Positions 21,685 to 33,651 of a DNA stretch of 64,000 bases are shown piece after piece (position 1 is the first letter of the stretch; every line of letters begins with the position of its first letter). The position numbers and the translations under genes were made by a program. Below the pieces are notes generated by a model. It was not told the origin of the DNA. It saw only the letters and a program-made list of their open reading frames with translations, and searched no databases. Source of the DNA: Antilocapra americana (Eukaryota > Chordata > Mammalia > Artiodactyla > Antilocapridae); contig ML662449.1 of assembly GCA_007570785.1 (NCBI GenBank), forward strand, positions 14,220,491 to 14,284,490, given 5' to 3'.

Positions 21685-22085
21685 CAATATGCCAAATGAG
21701 ATAGGTATTATTGTATTATTCCATTTTTATAAATGAAGAAACTGAAACACAGAGACGATAAATAAGTTGCCCTAGCTTTCACAACTTGTAAATAAAAGAG
21801 CCAGGATCTGACCCAAGTCAAAGAGCCCTTGGGTCTCTAAAAGACTTTTTTTAGATTATCTCCTAAGTTCTATTTATCCAATAGTATCTAACCCTGTGAA
21901 TGTGATTTATCATCCACTTTATATATATAAAAAAAGTTCTCCCTATTTTCAGATGAGAAAACTAAACTTGCCTGAGGTCACAGTCAGGCCTGTGTTGAGC
22001 TGTGATTCAAACCTAGATCTCTCTGACTCTAATACTTTCTTATCCCTACTACATGGAAGCCATGGATTTGATTAATACTCAGCTC
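21685..22085 (-). repeat. Two MIR remnants
   Basis: Two reverse MIR cores in a row. 21685-21845 has 'aaatgaagaaactgaaacac' and 'gagccaggatctgaccc'. 21885-22085 has 'cagatgagaaaactaaac' and 'gtgattcaaacctagatc'. Confidence 0.7.
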
Positions 22086-22571
22086 GATCTTCACACCTCT
22101 GATGCTCCTTCATCTCATGCACAACTGTGGAGACTTTTGCAGACAGGCAGGGGTAAGGATACAAAGATGATGAGATAAGGTTCCTCCCTTAAGGAGTTCA
22201 CAGCCTCTGGGGTGGAGGTGGGGGAGATACGGGTGCAGACAAGATGTACTAAAATGCCACAGGTGCTGTGAGAGCAGGTGTGAGAGTTCCGCAGGCACGG
22301 AGTGATGAGGGTGGAATATTGAGGGATCCCTGGCTATCACACAGGCGAGTGAACTCAGACTTGCTATACAGTTTTTGACTGCCAAGTTTTGTGATGATAA
22401 AAGATTTTGTGATAAACTCTATTGACCAGAAAATTCAACTAAGGGTACCCTGAGCATGCTGATTCATGAGGCTTCTGCTATAAATAATAATCCTTCCCAA
22501 ATCCACTATAATTTGTTGCTGTTCTCTTGGTTGTCTCTGGCTCCATAAGCCTCAGGGAGTTGGTAGAGGAG

Positions 22572-22776
22572 CCCCTTCCCTAGTGGCTCAGACAGTAAAG
22601 AATCTGCTTGCAATGCAAGAGAGCCAGGTTCAATCCCTGAGTCAGGAAGACCTCCTGGAGAAGAGAATGGCAACCCACTCCAGTATTCTTGCCTAGAGAA
22701 TTCCATGGACAGAGGAGCCTGGCAGGCTACAGTCCACAGGGTCGCAGAGTTGAACACTGAGTAACTTTAACTCACT
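22572..22776 (+). mobile_element. Bov-tA SINE
   Basis: Sense element from 'ccttccctagtggctcagac' to 'taactttaactcactca', with the typical head and Bov-A parts. Confidence 0.92.
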
Positions 22777-23533
22777 CAGAGGTGCCAGCAGATTGCCTTC
22801 TGGGAATTCATAAAACTGAGACTGAAAGAAAAATTGAGTGAACATATGCATGTGTTTCTCCTGGGAGAGAGAGCCCATAGCTCTCGTTGTTCTTTAAGAC
22901 ACCATATGTTATCAGAAGTTAAGAACCTAACTAGAATGCATCTAAAATGATGTTTTGAAGGAATCTGAACATATAACTATATAAATATATATAAAGAGAC
23001 AGTATACATGTGTATGCATGTTTATACCCCTTACTGTGGAGCGTATACAAAGTGTCTGGAAGGCAACACACATTCTAGACTGTTAACAGTAACTACTTCA
23101 GAGGAGAGACTTTTTTTTAAAGCAAAAAACAAGGAAGATTGAATTTTGGTTCTATATAATTCTATGCTGATTTAAAAATCAAATAATCTTTAACAATTTT
23201 TAAAGAGCATGTGCTACTTTTTTTTTTGCAGTATAATAGGAGCACTAAGGATTTTAGCTATTTTCATTATTCAGCCTAAATACCTTTTAAACTAGTAGTT
23301 TAATCTCTTATTCCACTTGTACAATTAAATCTGCATTTTCTCCCTTTCCATTTCTCCCCTACCTGCATACTATAAATCAACAGAACTTGAAACATTAACA
23401 CCAGCAGGAAACAGAAAACTAGCCAAGAACAGGTAAGAGAGAGAAGGGCTACTTATAGTCCTTGGTGAGTAAAACATATAAATACTCATATTTTACTATC
23501 TTCTCCTGTATAGATTTAGTATTTTATTCTGAT

Positions 23534-23568
<35 letters not shown>

Positions 23569-24200
23569 AACTTGTAAGTTATTACACCATTTATCTGACA
23601 GGAAGCAGGCTGAGGCACATTCTTTTGCAACAAAGGCTATTAAGTGCGGTATGTAGTTGTGATGTGGTGAGAGATGATTATAGCTGTCCCAGATAAGGGA
23701 GAACTGACTGCACTTATATATAAGTTGCTATTTCTCAAATTTTGAGATAAAAAGCTGCATACTTTGCATCTAGTTTTTCCTTCTGCTAGCCAAATCACCA
23801 TCTAAGATATCTGAAAACCTTGACTGGGAAGTTGGACAGTTAAGAATTATGAAGTGGCAATTGTCCCACCAACGCCTATCTTTTACAGCATCTTGTTCTT
23901 TCAGGAAAATATCCAATCATTTCTGGGCTGACTCTGGAAGCCTTCTTTCTTTACAAGGTCCATTCCCTGGTTTAGATATTGTGTTAGTTCAGAAAACAAT
24001 ATTTTCTAACATCTGTTTGATATTTATTTTCCTTTAACAGCTACTATATTCTGTTTTCCAAATTTTCACTCATGTCTAAAAAAAGAATTTCAAGAACTAC
24101 TAGTTTGGCACAATGTCAGCTACTTAAGATTTCATATCCTCAATGTCATCCTTTGTTTTTCACCACCTGCTTGCATTTGGGAAAGACTAAGTTAAACTAG
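22777..24200. other. Unannotated stretch with AT microsatellite
   Basis: No gene seen. 23040-23215 weakly resembles an old LINE 3' end ('gactgttaacagtaactact'). An (AT)n-(AC)n microsatellite spans 23532-23566. The remainder appears single-copy. Confidence 0.45.
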
Positions 24201-24356
24201 GGGCTTCCCTGATAGCTCAGTTTGTAAAGAATCCACCTGTAATGCAGGGGACCCTGGTTTGATTCCTGGGTCAGGACGATCCGCTGGAGAAGGTTTTAAG
24301 CTACCCACTCCAGTATTTGTGGGCTTCCCTCGTGGCTCAGCTGGTAAAGAATCCGC
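24201..24356 (+). mobile_element. Dimeric Bov-tA-type SINE, truncated
   Basis: First head 24201-24319, then a second head starting at 24322 ('gggcttccctcgtggctcag') that stops after 'gtaaagaatccgc'. The junction matches that at 4689, supporting a true dimer family. Confidence 0.8.
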
Positions 24357-24541
24357 TAAACTAAACTTTAAAATGCTGTAATTTATTCTGAATCATCATT
24401 AGAATAACACTGGGGAAAGGCAAGTTCTATAAAGGAAAGAGGAGGCTATAATGGTTGAATTTAAGCCTCCAATGATGAAGCCAATAGCAACCAGAGCTTC
24501 CAAGGTAAGGCAGTTCTGAGAACAAGACCAAAGCCTTTGCT

Positions 24542-24545
<4 letters not shown>

Positions 24546-24578
<33 letters not shown>

Positions 24579-24839
24579 AAGTCACTTTAGTCGTGTCCGA
24601 CTCTGTGGGACCCCACAGACGGCAGCCCACCAGGCTCCCCTGTCCCTGGGATTCTCCAGCCAAGAACACTGGAGTGGGTTGCCATTTCCTTCTCCAGTGC
24701 ATGAGAGTGAAAAGTGAAAGTGAAGTCACTCAGTCGTGTCCGACTCCTAGCGACCCCATGGACTGCAGCCTACCAGGCTCCTCCATCCATGGGATTTTCC
24801 AGGCAAGAGTACTGGAGTGGGGCGCCATTGCCTTCTCCA
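24546..24839 (-). mobile_element. Bov-A2 SINE with CTG tract
   Basis: Reverse Bov-A2: a (CTG)n run of about ten units at 24547-24577, then two Bov-A units, ending 'gccattgccttctcc'. A perfect 12-bp target duplication, cctttgctcctt, lies at 24534-24545 and 24840-24851, indicating a fairly recent insertion. Confidence 0.96.
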
Positions 24840-25200
24840 CCTTTGCTCCTTACCAACAGGAAACTACTGAAGTCTGAAGCTACTTTTGAATGCAATGTTT
24901 GGCCTTTCTGTACTGTAAACAGACTGAAGTTACAATTCTTATGATTTACAAATGAACAATTTCTGCGAGGCCCATTTCAGGCTGAGGGTTGATTCTGTCC
25001 CACACTTCCTGAACTCTAGGTGGTTTTAACCTAGGATTAAAGAAGTAGGCAACCTAGTGGGGTCTGCTAGGACCTTTCTGACAGTTTTTTCCTCCTCTGG
25101 TCCTTTTTCCATGCTAGCACTATCCCCAGGAAGCTATCCTAGTATAAGAAAGTTCCCCTTACAAGAATTTACAAAAATAGGTTAGTACCAGAAAATATAA

Positions 25201-25412
25201 ATTTCTCTGGTGGCTCAGATGGTAAAGAATCTGCCTGCAATGCCGGAGACCTGGGTTTGATCCCTGGGTTGGGAAGACCCCCTGGAGAAGGAAATGGCAA
25301 ACCACTCCAGTATTCTTGCCTGAAAAATTCCATGACAGAGGAGCCTGGTGGGCTACAATCCATGGTGTTACAGAGTTGGACACAACTGAGCGACTTTCAC
25401 TCACTCACTCAC
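25201..25412 (+). mobile_element. Bov-tA SINE
   Basis: Complete sense element ending in (CACT)n. Flanked by accagaaaatataa on the left and accagaaaacacaa on the right, an imperfect target duplication. Confidence 0.94.
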
Positions 25413-27094
25413 CAGAAAACACAAAATCCAGATAATATCCAATAGGTAAGAAAGGGAATGATTAAGTCTCATATATTCTTAGAGGTAACACAAACAAATT
25501 TTAACCTGATATTAACTGAAAAGGAATTTGTAATGTTTAGCCAAGTCTTAAAAACTGTGCTCTGTACATCAATCATACCTCAGTGAAACAAATAACAAAA
25601 CCTAGAAAAAAACCTATGTGCTCCACTTCCAGGAATTTATTCAGGGAAAAATCAACTCTCTTTCTAGTCCTAGCCTTCTTTTTGTTATCTCTGTTTATTA
25701 GGTTGATAGGTCATTTAACTCCTACTGTGTTCTATATTTTCACAAGACTATAATAAACATTAACACCTTTGGCAATCAGAAAGTAAAATATCAGCAGTAA
25801 ACATAAAACACACATAAACACACCCTGTCTAAAACCATTGCACTCAAAAGTGTTTAGTGTTAAAAGTTGGGCCCACCTTCAGCAACCAGTTTCTTCTATT
25901 ATTATTCTGAAAAATTCAGTATACACTAACAGTTTTTCTGAAGACTTGGGGTTTGGTGATATAATGAACAAGCCTATGTCCACTTCTGTGGCTATTACTT
26001 TCACAGGATGACCTAAATAGAGCTTCAAACCATGACAATGATGTCCTCTCCCTGTGGATCCCTGGACTGTTCCTTCAGGCTTCCACAGACTTACTGGAAA
26101 TGTGATCCAAGACTAACGTGGTAGGTACAGTTCTCCCTTCCAGTGATATATGGAATTCCATTATCTGATGAGATATTCTTTTCCTTCATTTTATAGCAGG
26201 AGACATTATCTAAATTCTCCTGGATCAAATGACAGAAGCTCTGAGAACAAAAAGCGAGTTTTAATAGCTCTTTCACCAAACCACACAACTTTTCTGATTC
26301 TGTTTACCATACTGTTTGAAGATGTTTTATGAAGGGTCCACAGAGGCTACATTAAAAACCTTCTGGTCATTGTTTGCTAACTGCTGGGATGGTCTTAATC
26401 AGGGAAGAAACCAAATTTTCTGCTTGGGTTTTGGAAAAGCTCCTAAAATGTCTTTAAATTGATTTAGGACAAAATGGTTAACAGAAGAAGAATTATTACT
26501 GCCCTGGAATAAATTCATTAGAACTGACATATGTTGTAACCACAGACCAAGAGTACTACATTTTGGGGACACATTATATCCCAAAGACAATTGAAGTTTC
26601 TGAATGCTATCATTATCAGATGATAAAAGCTGTTCAGCAAGGACCACACCTCAATGTTCTGGTTAACAGTTTATCCTCTTAGAATGTTCTTGGTGTCTGG
26701 TATAACCTCTCTGCCAGGACCTAGTTTTCTCAAAGAAATTTTCTTCAAGAGGTTTTATGTGATGACTCAAAATTTCTAAAGTAAAAGACCTCTGATCACT
26801 TCAGTAGACATTTCCCCTTCCCACAATCCTGACTTGAGCTAAGTGAAGGGAATCCCTGAATGATGAGGCAATTTAGTTCTAGGTTCCAGAAAAGTCCAAG
26901 TTTCCCCGTAGCTCAGATCAAACCAGACCGCCCCCCCCGCCCCACCAACCTTAGATTTAGGTAGAACTAATACATGCCTGAATCAGTTCCAGAAGCATCT
27001 CATGTCTTACTAAGGTCAGTAAACCTCTTCTAGGGAAAGCAGGCTCCTTCAGGCCTCAGTTCAGGCCACATTTGGTCAGGCTGTATTTGCACGA
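25413..27094. other. COMMD1 downstream flank, no feature seen
   Basis: Apparently single-copy DNA on the 3' side of COMMD1. No exon, RNA gene or recent transposon was recognised. A C-rich run lies at 26930-26943. Confidence 0.45.
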
Positions 27095-27114
27095 GTAAAA
27101 TGTTTTCTCCCCTT

Positions 27115-27120
27115 TTTAAT
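27115..27120 (-). terminator. Distal ATTAAA poly(A) signal candidate
   Basis: Reads tttaat on the plus strand, within 'cctttttaatattcttac'. A common variant of the poly(A) hexamer, placed about 360 nt beyond the COMMD1 stop. Confidence 0.35.
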
Positions 27121-27380
27121 ATTCTTACATGATTGATCGTGTATAAATTCCTATAATCCTACCCAGGAATAACCCACCATAGCAAAGGTTTCTAAAGTTG
27201 ATCCCACCCCAGTCTGAGGGAGGATTCAAGTCTCTGAGGATAGGGTCCTTAAGGCCTTTTCTTAAAATGATCTTATGAGTGCCTCTGTGTGCTGAAGGAT
27301 AAGGACTTCTGTAGAGAGTAACTGAAAGGGAGGCAGAGAAATCGCAGCAAGCAGAGGCAGGCAAGATTTGAACTTGAGAA

Positions 27381-27386
27381 TTTAAT
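27381..27386 (-). terminator. Proximal ATTAAA poly(A) signal candidate
   Basis: Reads tttaat on the plus strand, about 95 nt after the COMMD1 stop. It is the first poly(A)-type hexamer found downstream of the coding region. Confidence 0.45.
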
Positions 27387-27477
27387 ACTATTGGGGGAAT
27401 AAGATTTTTCTTTTTAAAAAAAGCAGGCCTCTGGGGAGGGATCATGAACACCTCTGCTTCAACAACTCCATCTTCAA

Positions 27478-27585
27478 CTAGGCTGGTTGCATCAGTGTGC
27501 TGATACTTTCTTCTACCTCTGAGAGTTTCTTCAGGACTTGATTGACCTTCACTTCATCAAATTCCAAACACAGAAATTCAGATTC
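27478..27585 (-). CDS. COMMD1: COMMD1, last coding exon (exon 3)
   Basis: COMMD1 (MURR1) is a cytosolic and endosomal adaptor. It belongs to the COMMD/CCDC22/CCDC93 complex that recycles membrane cargo including the copper pumps ATP7A/B, and it restrains NF-kB by promoting RELA ubiquitination. This exon gives 35 residues and a stop, beginning ESEFLCLEFDEVKVNQ and ending STLMQPA. It is the C-terminal strand-helix of the COMM domain, which mediates dimer and complex assembly. The match to human COMMD1, as I remember it, is near-identical except for the last residues (human ends in a different, slightly longer tail). The reading frame enters directly after a canonical acceptor, with no codon split (phase 0). 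Open frame upstream of 27585 is intron. Exons 1 and 2 are not in the window. Confidence 0.95.
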   Translation of the reverse strand, partial: ESEFLCLEFDEVKVNQVLKKLSEVEESISTLMQPA

Positions 27586-27612
27586 CTGGAAAACATAAAA
27601 GGATATTTTAGA
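27586..27612 (-). promoter_or_regulatory. Splice acceptor of COMMD1 exon 3
   Basis: On the minus strand the sequence is 'ccttttatgttttccag' directly before the exon. A ctaa branch-point candidate lies at 27608-27611, about 23 nt upstream. The polypyrimidine tract is short but adequate. Confidence 0.85.
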
Positions 27613-27817
27613 CAAGATCCCCGAAACTATCCAAAGCTCTGGATCTGGTATGACCCAGCTCCAAAGGCCAGGGCCCCTACCCAGCAAGCCTGACTTAGGC
27701 CTCAAAACCTAAACATTTTACCCACACAATCCCCTAAATGAAACTACCTCTATGAGATATTTCATAAATGCTAAAGAGAGATATAAAATAATTTTTAAAG
27801 TAAGTAATTAAGTATTG

Positions 27818-28018
27818 GGTTTCCCTGGTGGCTCAGTGGTAAAGAACTTGCCTGTCAATGTAGGATATGTAGGTTTGATCCCTGGGATGGGAAGATCCCC
27901 TGGAGTAGGAAATGGCAACCCACTCCATTTTTGCCTGGGAAATTCCATGGACAGAGGAGCCTGGTGGGCTATAGTCCATGGGGTTGCAGAGTTGGACATG
28001 ACTGAGCAACCAAACAAC
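27818..28018 (+). mobile_element. Bov-tA SINE near COMMD1 exon 3
   Basis: A complete element about 230 bp upstream of the exon, antisense to the gene. A perfect 10-bp duplication, ttaagtattg, lies at 27808-27817 and 28019-28028. Confidence 0.95.
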
Positions 28019-28019
28019 T

Positions 28020-28165
28020 TAAGTATTGCTGTTTTGTAGATGAAGACTCTGAGACATGAGGAGGTTAACATGTACCACAAAATCAGAAAAAGGCAGAGTC
28101 AGATTGTGAACTCCCTGCTCTGGCTGACTCCAAAGTCCATGCAGTCTCCATAGCACCCTATAATA
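28020..28165 (-). repeat. MIR remnant
   Basis: Reverse MIR core: 'tgtagatgaagactctgaga' through 'aggcagagtcagattgtg', ending near 'cagtctccatagcaccc'. Confidence 0.65.
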
Positions 28166-29249
28166 AAAACAATGGAAAGAGGATTTGGCTTGACTCTCTG
28201 TTTGCCTGGGAATTGAGCTCTTTGATTTAGTGGTTATATTAGAAACTATGACAAGCTGTGAACAAGTTGCTTGAGAAACATCAACCAGATAACTGAAAGA
28301 TAACCAGATCTTGAAAACAGCCTTAAACATTTCTGAGGCCTTTCCACTTGCTGCAAGCCAAGTCTCCCAAGATTCCCTCACACACATTCCTTTTAATCAC
28401 TGTTAGGATCAATCTACCCTAAATTAGGTAAATATTAAAGAAAAGTGTGGTGACACTTTGAAGTGTGGTGACAGAAGTTTCATGTACACTGGGCAAATTC
28501 TAGGTCCACTTTGACTTCAGAGACAAGAGAAAAGTATGATTCTGAGTGACCATATTCAAGGTCCTCAAGAACAATAACCGTGTAATTTTATGGCAGTATG
28601 AACTTTTAGAGACCATATAAGCCAGCAACCTTGTTTTTTAGGTAAAGAATTGAGGCCTCAGGCATGTTAAATGACATGTCTATTATCCTTCTGTTTGTTG
28701 ATGGCATAGCCACCGGGTCAATGTTCTTTTCTTTATATTTTCCTTTCTCAAAAAACGGCATTTCCCAACCCTGTCCAAAGTGGCAGGGATCCCTCCCTTC
28801 AAAGAGATCCCTCCATCTGTCATCAGCTAGAAGAACCCTCAGGATTTGATTTTGTGAAAGTGCCTTTGCTGCTGCTGAGCAGCTGTGCTGTGTCCATACT
28901 GATGGCACTGAACATCCCCCAGGAGAAACAAGTACAGAGGGAAGGAAGGATGAGAGTTTTTCAAAGGGAGGAAAGGCAGCTTTCCTTGGCTACAAGGAAC
29001 TTTTCCTCAAACATGTATTTAAATAGGAAAGGGGTAAAGTCTCATATGTGAGCTTAGAAACTGCCAGGTTTTCATTTAGTTGAATTTAAAGAACAAGAAA
29101 GCTGCTCCCTGTGTTTGAGCTACAGGCAGGGTTATCTCTTTTTGGAAATAAAAGCAGATGTATGGCAAATTAGATACTTCACTTGGCTAAATTATGGACA
29201 GGTCTCAGATTTGAAAGCCTCTTATTCTTCATTCAGTTTTATGAGAACT
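28166..29249. other. Intronic stretch without clear feature
   Basis: A weak MIR-like segment at 28590-28680 ('aaagaattgaggcctcagg'). No exon-like frame with splice sites was identified. Confidence 0.4.
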
Positions 29250-30193
29250 TTATTGTTTTTGTTCAGTCGTTAAGTCATGTCTGACTCTTTGTAACCCCAC
29301 GGACTGCAGCACGCCAGGCTTCTCTGTCCTCCACTGTCTCTTGGAGTTTGCTCAAACTAGAGTCTATTGAGTCGGTGATGCTATCTAACCATCTCATCCT
29401 TTGCCGCTCACTTCTCTTCCTGCCTTCAATCTTTCCTAGCATCAGGGTCTTTTCCAATGAGTTGCTCTACACATCAGGTGGCCAAACTATTGGAGCGTCA
29501 GCTACACAATCAGTCCTTCCGATGGATGTTCAAGGTTGATTTCCTTTAGGATTGACTGGTTTGATCTCGTCACTGTCCAAAGGACTCTCAAGAATCTTCT
29601 CCAAAATTACAATTCTAAAGCATCAATTTTTGGGTGCTCAGTCTTCTTTATGGTTCAACTCTCACATCTGAACATGACTAATGTTTATAGCTTTGACTAT
29701 AAAGACTTTTGTCAGCAAAGTGATGTCTCTGCTTTTTAATATGCTTCTAGGTTTTGTCATACTTTTCTTCCAAGGAGCAAGTGTCTTTTAATCTCATGGC
29801 TGCAGTCACCATCCACAGTGATTTTAGAGCCCAAGAAAATAAAACTTGTCATTGTTTCCACTTTTCCCCCTTCTATTTGCCATGAAGTGATGGGACCAGA
29901 TGCCATGATCTTAGTTTTTTGAATACTGAGTTTCAAGCCAGACTTTTCACTTTCCTCTTTCACTCTCATCAAGAGGCTCTGTAGTTCCTCTTCACTTTCT
30001 GCCATTAGAGGGGTATCATCTGCATATCTGAGGTTGTTGATATTTCTCCTGGCAGTCTTGATTTCAGCTTGTCATTCATTCAGCCCAGCATTTCCCATGA
30101 TGTACTCTGCACAGAAGTTAAATAAGCAGGGTGACAATATACAGCCTTGACATACTCCTTTCCCAGTTTTGAACCAGTCCATTGTCCATGTCA
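29250..30193 (-). mobile_element. BovB LINE, 0.9 kb
   Basis: Reverse BovB, so sense to COMMD1. The minus frame 29757-30005 encodes MAESEEELQSLLMRVKEESE and LGSKITVDGDCSHEIKR. The C-terminal part is broken by stops. It ends in the RT region near 30190 ('aaccagtccattgtccatgt'). Confidence 0.93.
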
Positions 30194-31089
30194 GATAGTT
30201 AGCCTGACTTTAAAACATTTAAAAGTATTTTGGTCTTTGAAACAATGGTCTAGGAACTAATAATTACCAGAGTCCAACATATATATTTAGGAACTGGCAG
30301 AAGAGATGATGTAACCCATGTTTCACCTCAGTGAGATAAAGCCTGCTACAATAATAAATCACCTGATTTTCCATTTATATGGGAAGGGCTTATCAAGGAC
30401 AATGTTCCTAGAGCTAGGAAAACCTGAACAAAGTTTAATAAATAGCCAGGATGTTTTCTGATTAAAGATCATTTATTTGTTGTAATTTTCAGTATTCAAA
30501 TGATCTTTGATTGGACCTCTAAGTATTCATGAAGGTCAGTTCACTTTTAAGGGAAATCAAATACCAGAGAGAAGAAGCATGCTAAACAGAGTCCAAAGTT
30601 AAACAAATATTTCCCATGCACTCTCAAACTTCACCTCTTTCCCCTGGAAATAACGCAGACTAACAGTCTTAAAAAGACACCTATAATCATACACAACTCT
30701 TGAAGAAACAGTTTACTTGAAACTGCATTATCAAGGCCTGGCTTCATCTAGTTATGCTACCAAAATATTTTATCAGGAAATCAGGAGCCTTTAAACTGGG
30801 GCTTATCAAAATTTTCCATTTGGCTGGGGTACCTTGCAGAAAATACATCTAAAGCATTTGAAAAATATCTTTAGAAATTCAGGTGATGCTTTTCACCAGA
30901 TGCAGGAAGTAAAAAGTGCAATTGGAAACATTTGATTTTTTCCTCAAAGTCATCCATCTTGATCTGGGCCTAACTAGTCATAATAATGAAAGATGATAAG
31001 ACTAAATTCCTATATTTAAGTATCTGAATCAAGAGTAGAACCTGCTTCTTAGCAGAGTGTAGATACATCATCAGATAGAGCCAGAAAAT
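30194..31089. other. Intronic stretch without clear feature
   Basis: No gene or repeat recognised. Confidence 0.4.
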
Positions 31090-31415
31090 GGTTCAGTTCA
31101 GTTCAGTCACTCAGTCGTGTCCAATTCTTCGCGACCCCATGGACTGCAGCACGCCAGACTTCCCTGTCCATCACCAACTCCCGGAGTTTACTCAAACTCA
31201 TGTCCTTTGAGTCAGTGGTGCCATCCAACCATCTCATCCTCTGTCCTCCCCTTCTCCTCCCACCTTCCATCTTTTCCATCATCAGCGTCTTCTCCAATGA
31301 GTCATCAGGTGGCCAAAGTACTGGAGTTTCAGCTTTCGCACCAGTCCTTCCAAAGAATATTCAGGACTGATTTCCTTTAGGATTGACTGGTTTATCTCCT
31401 TGCAGTACAAGGGTT
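31090..31415 (-). mobile_element. BovB 3' end
   Basis: Reverse BovB tail from 'ggttcagttcagttcagtca' at 31090, through the C-terminal coding part (minus frame 31103-31297 with [20 protein letters not shown]). It stops near 'gtacaagg' at 31411. Confidence 0.93.
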
Positions 31416-31992
31416 AATGGTTAGCAGGTTAATAAGCAGGTGCATCATTAAGAATATGTACTTTGGTCATGAGTACAGTAATGTATTAAACACAAGGGTT
31501 CTATTCCAAATTAGAAAAGAAAGCAAAAGTAACCTATTCAAATATTCTGTTCAAGTACAAAAGCTAAAAAAGTCATAAAATCCTAACAAGAGATCCTTGA
31601 GGGGCTACTCCCTCCAAACTAACAACAACAGAAAAAACCAAACTAGCTTTTAATGACATCTAGAAAAGGACTTCTTACATGTTCCTATGGAACTCCTTTC
31701 CCAGATAACTATTCTTTTTTCAGGAAACTCTTACATGTCAAGCCTAAGTCTTAACTGTTTTAGCTTGAACTCATTTCCCAGCAAGGTCAGAGAATACAAC
31801 TGATTATTTGTTTATATAATAATTAAAGTCTATTATTAAGCAAGTGTTTGGTTTCTCCATTTACATACTAAATAAACCTTTTGATTGTACTATCATTTAA
31901 AAGACCTTTTCATCCAGGTCAAGAAGCATACCCTGATGAACTCTTTGACCGAACAATGCTACAGTGACAAAAAGTGACTTATTAAAAGCCTG
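31416..31992. other. Intronic stretch without clear feature
   Basis: No gene or repeat recognised. Confidence 0.4.
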
Positions 31993-32108
31993 TGTGCTCA
32001 TCCACTTCAGTCGCGTCTGACTCCTCGCAACCCTATGGACTGTAGCCCACCAGGCTCCTCAGCCCATAGGATTTTCCAGGCAAGAACACTGGATTGGGCT
32101 GCCATGCC
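31993..32108 (-). mobile_element. Bov-A unit, partial SINE
   Basis: Reverse Bov-A unit without the tRNA-like head. Flanked by tattaaaagcct on the left and tattaaaaacct on the right (one mismatch). Confidence 0.9.
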
Positions 32109-32865
32109 CTATTAAAAACCTAAGTGGAACAATTTAGAATAAATTCAACCTAAGACAAAATATAAATCTTATAGCCTATATCTTCTATCTTATTTCCTGT
32201 GCAAAGTTTCCACAAAGATCTATCCCAATTTATTGGTCATATTTAACATTATAATACAACTCTGGCAAATTCTAACATGTTCCAAATTTGGACAATGGAG
32301 GATCAGAGTGGGAAAGGGTGCCTTAAGATCCCACTAACCAGTACTAATTCATAAGGCCACATTTGGTAACCAGTTTTCATAAGGCTATTCCCCAATTTTT
32401 CTTTTGGCTGCATTTACTGACACAAAGAGACTCTTAGCTGGGCACAGAGTTTTAGCCATGAAGCCTATCCCTCTGTTTAGGTTGTCCTTTTCTAAACTGA
32501 AATTAACCCTCTGAGCTGCAGCTCTGCTACTCTGAGTCTTCTGGAAAGAGAAAGAACATTTGGCAAAGGTCAAAACTGGCAATGGCTTCTTGAAGAGGAA
32601 TTAGATAATAAATAAGATAGCCAGTGCTTTGAATACTGCCTACCAGAGAAGTTTAAAACAGCTTCATAGGTAAATCTGTGTTCATCACTCATTCCCGTAC
32701 TTTCTGCGGCTTTCTCAGAATTATACCAACTCCTTCAGGAGACCTGGAAATAGCTGCTCTGTAGCAAAGAATCCTCCAAGTTACTTCATCAGGAACCACT
32801 TATCCAAAATTAAATTTTATAGTTCTCTGAAAACTGTCCTGATTATTCTCCATGTGTCCTTTTGA
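32109..32865. other. Intronic stretch without clear feature
   Basis: No gene or repeat recognised. The minus frame 32385-32582 has no domain or splice context. Confidence 0.4.
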
Positions 32866-33395
32866 TGTAGGAGATAGATTGGCTCCAGGTTAGACATTTA
32901 CAACTGGCCTCCTGTTTATATTTCACTGGACACAAAGGAGTGGGCTTCTGGCTGGATACTTAACAACTGCTACCATTTTTTGAGACAAGAAATATGGGCT
33001 CCAGTTAAGAAGACATTTACAATAAGCCTCCTGTTTGCTCTCCTAAATGTAAATAGCCAAGGTTTGTTTCTTGTAAACATCTTAAGGTCATAGTCATGGC
33101 AAGGACAAAGAGAGGCAAAACTCTGTTTGAGTAAAGTATTAAGGGATCTCTACTTCCCCCTTTTTTGGGACAAGGGAGACACTACACATGAACAGAAAGG
33201 CTCCTTGTGAGTCAAAAGTCAAGAGATAAAGCTAGGCCATAATTGGTCTTGCTCCTCCCAGAAGCCTTCACTTTGAGATCCATCTTGGCTGAGGGGTGCA
33301 TGCACAACCCAGGGAAGGATCTCAGGGTAGGTCAGGTGTGGAAAAAGAAACCAAATAACTGGCATGAAGGAAGACAAAGAATGGAAGAACTGACC

Positions 33396-33402
33396 TATAT
33401 AA
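33396..33402 (+). promoter_or_regulatory. TATA box of the putative LTR
   Basis: 'tatataa' within 'gacctatataagcagc', positioned as in a retroviral U3. If active it would transcribe away from and antisense to COMMD1. Confidence 0.5.
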
Positions 33403-33651
33403 GCAGCTTAATCGCCTCTTCACTGAGCTCCTCCTCACTAAGGAGAACACCTACACCCTTTCTCTCTGAGTGTGCATCTCTGCCTTGTTTCTGTCTTAAC
33501 TAAAAAAAAACTATTATTTCTCTATATGCTTTCCCAGTTGTGCTGTCTCTAATAATCAACTTTGTTCCTACATTTACAATTTCTGCTTCCATGATAAATG
33601 CATTCTTCACTGGGGGCAAAGATCCATGGGAAAATAACTTCTAGCCTCTAG

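Larger units (their letters stand above)
27095..27477 (-). other. COMMD1: COMMD1 3' UTR and flank
   Basis: Follows the stop codon on the minus strand. Two ATTAAA hexamers are present, at 27381-27386 (about 95 nt after the stop) and 27115-27120 (about 360 nt after). The nearer one would give a short 3' UTR, the farther one a long UTR. Which is used cannot be told from sequence. The left limit here is set by the distal signal. Confidence 0.6.

Noticed and set aside
27586..27705. Upstream extension of the COMMD1 frame, which stays open to an ATG at 27705
   Set aside because: A canonical acceptor and branch point lie at 27586-27612, and the extended peptide does not resemble COMMD1, so it is intron.
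31117..31380. Serine/proline-rich 87-codon plus frame
   Set aside because: Antisense reading of the BovB 3' end; the same peptide pattern appears at other reverse BovB tails.
33243..33503. 86-codon frame in the putative LTR
   Set aside because: It spans the U3, TATA and R-like region; no retroviral protein signature.
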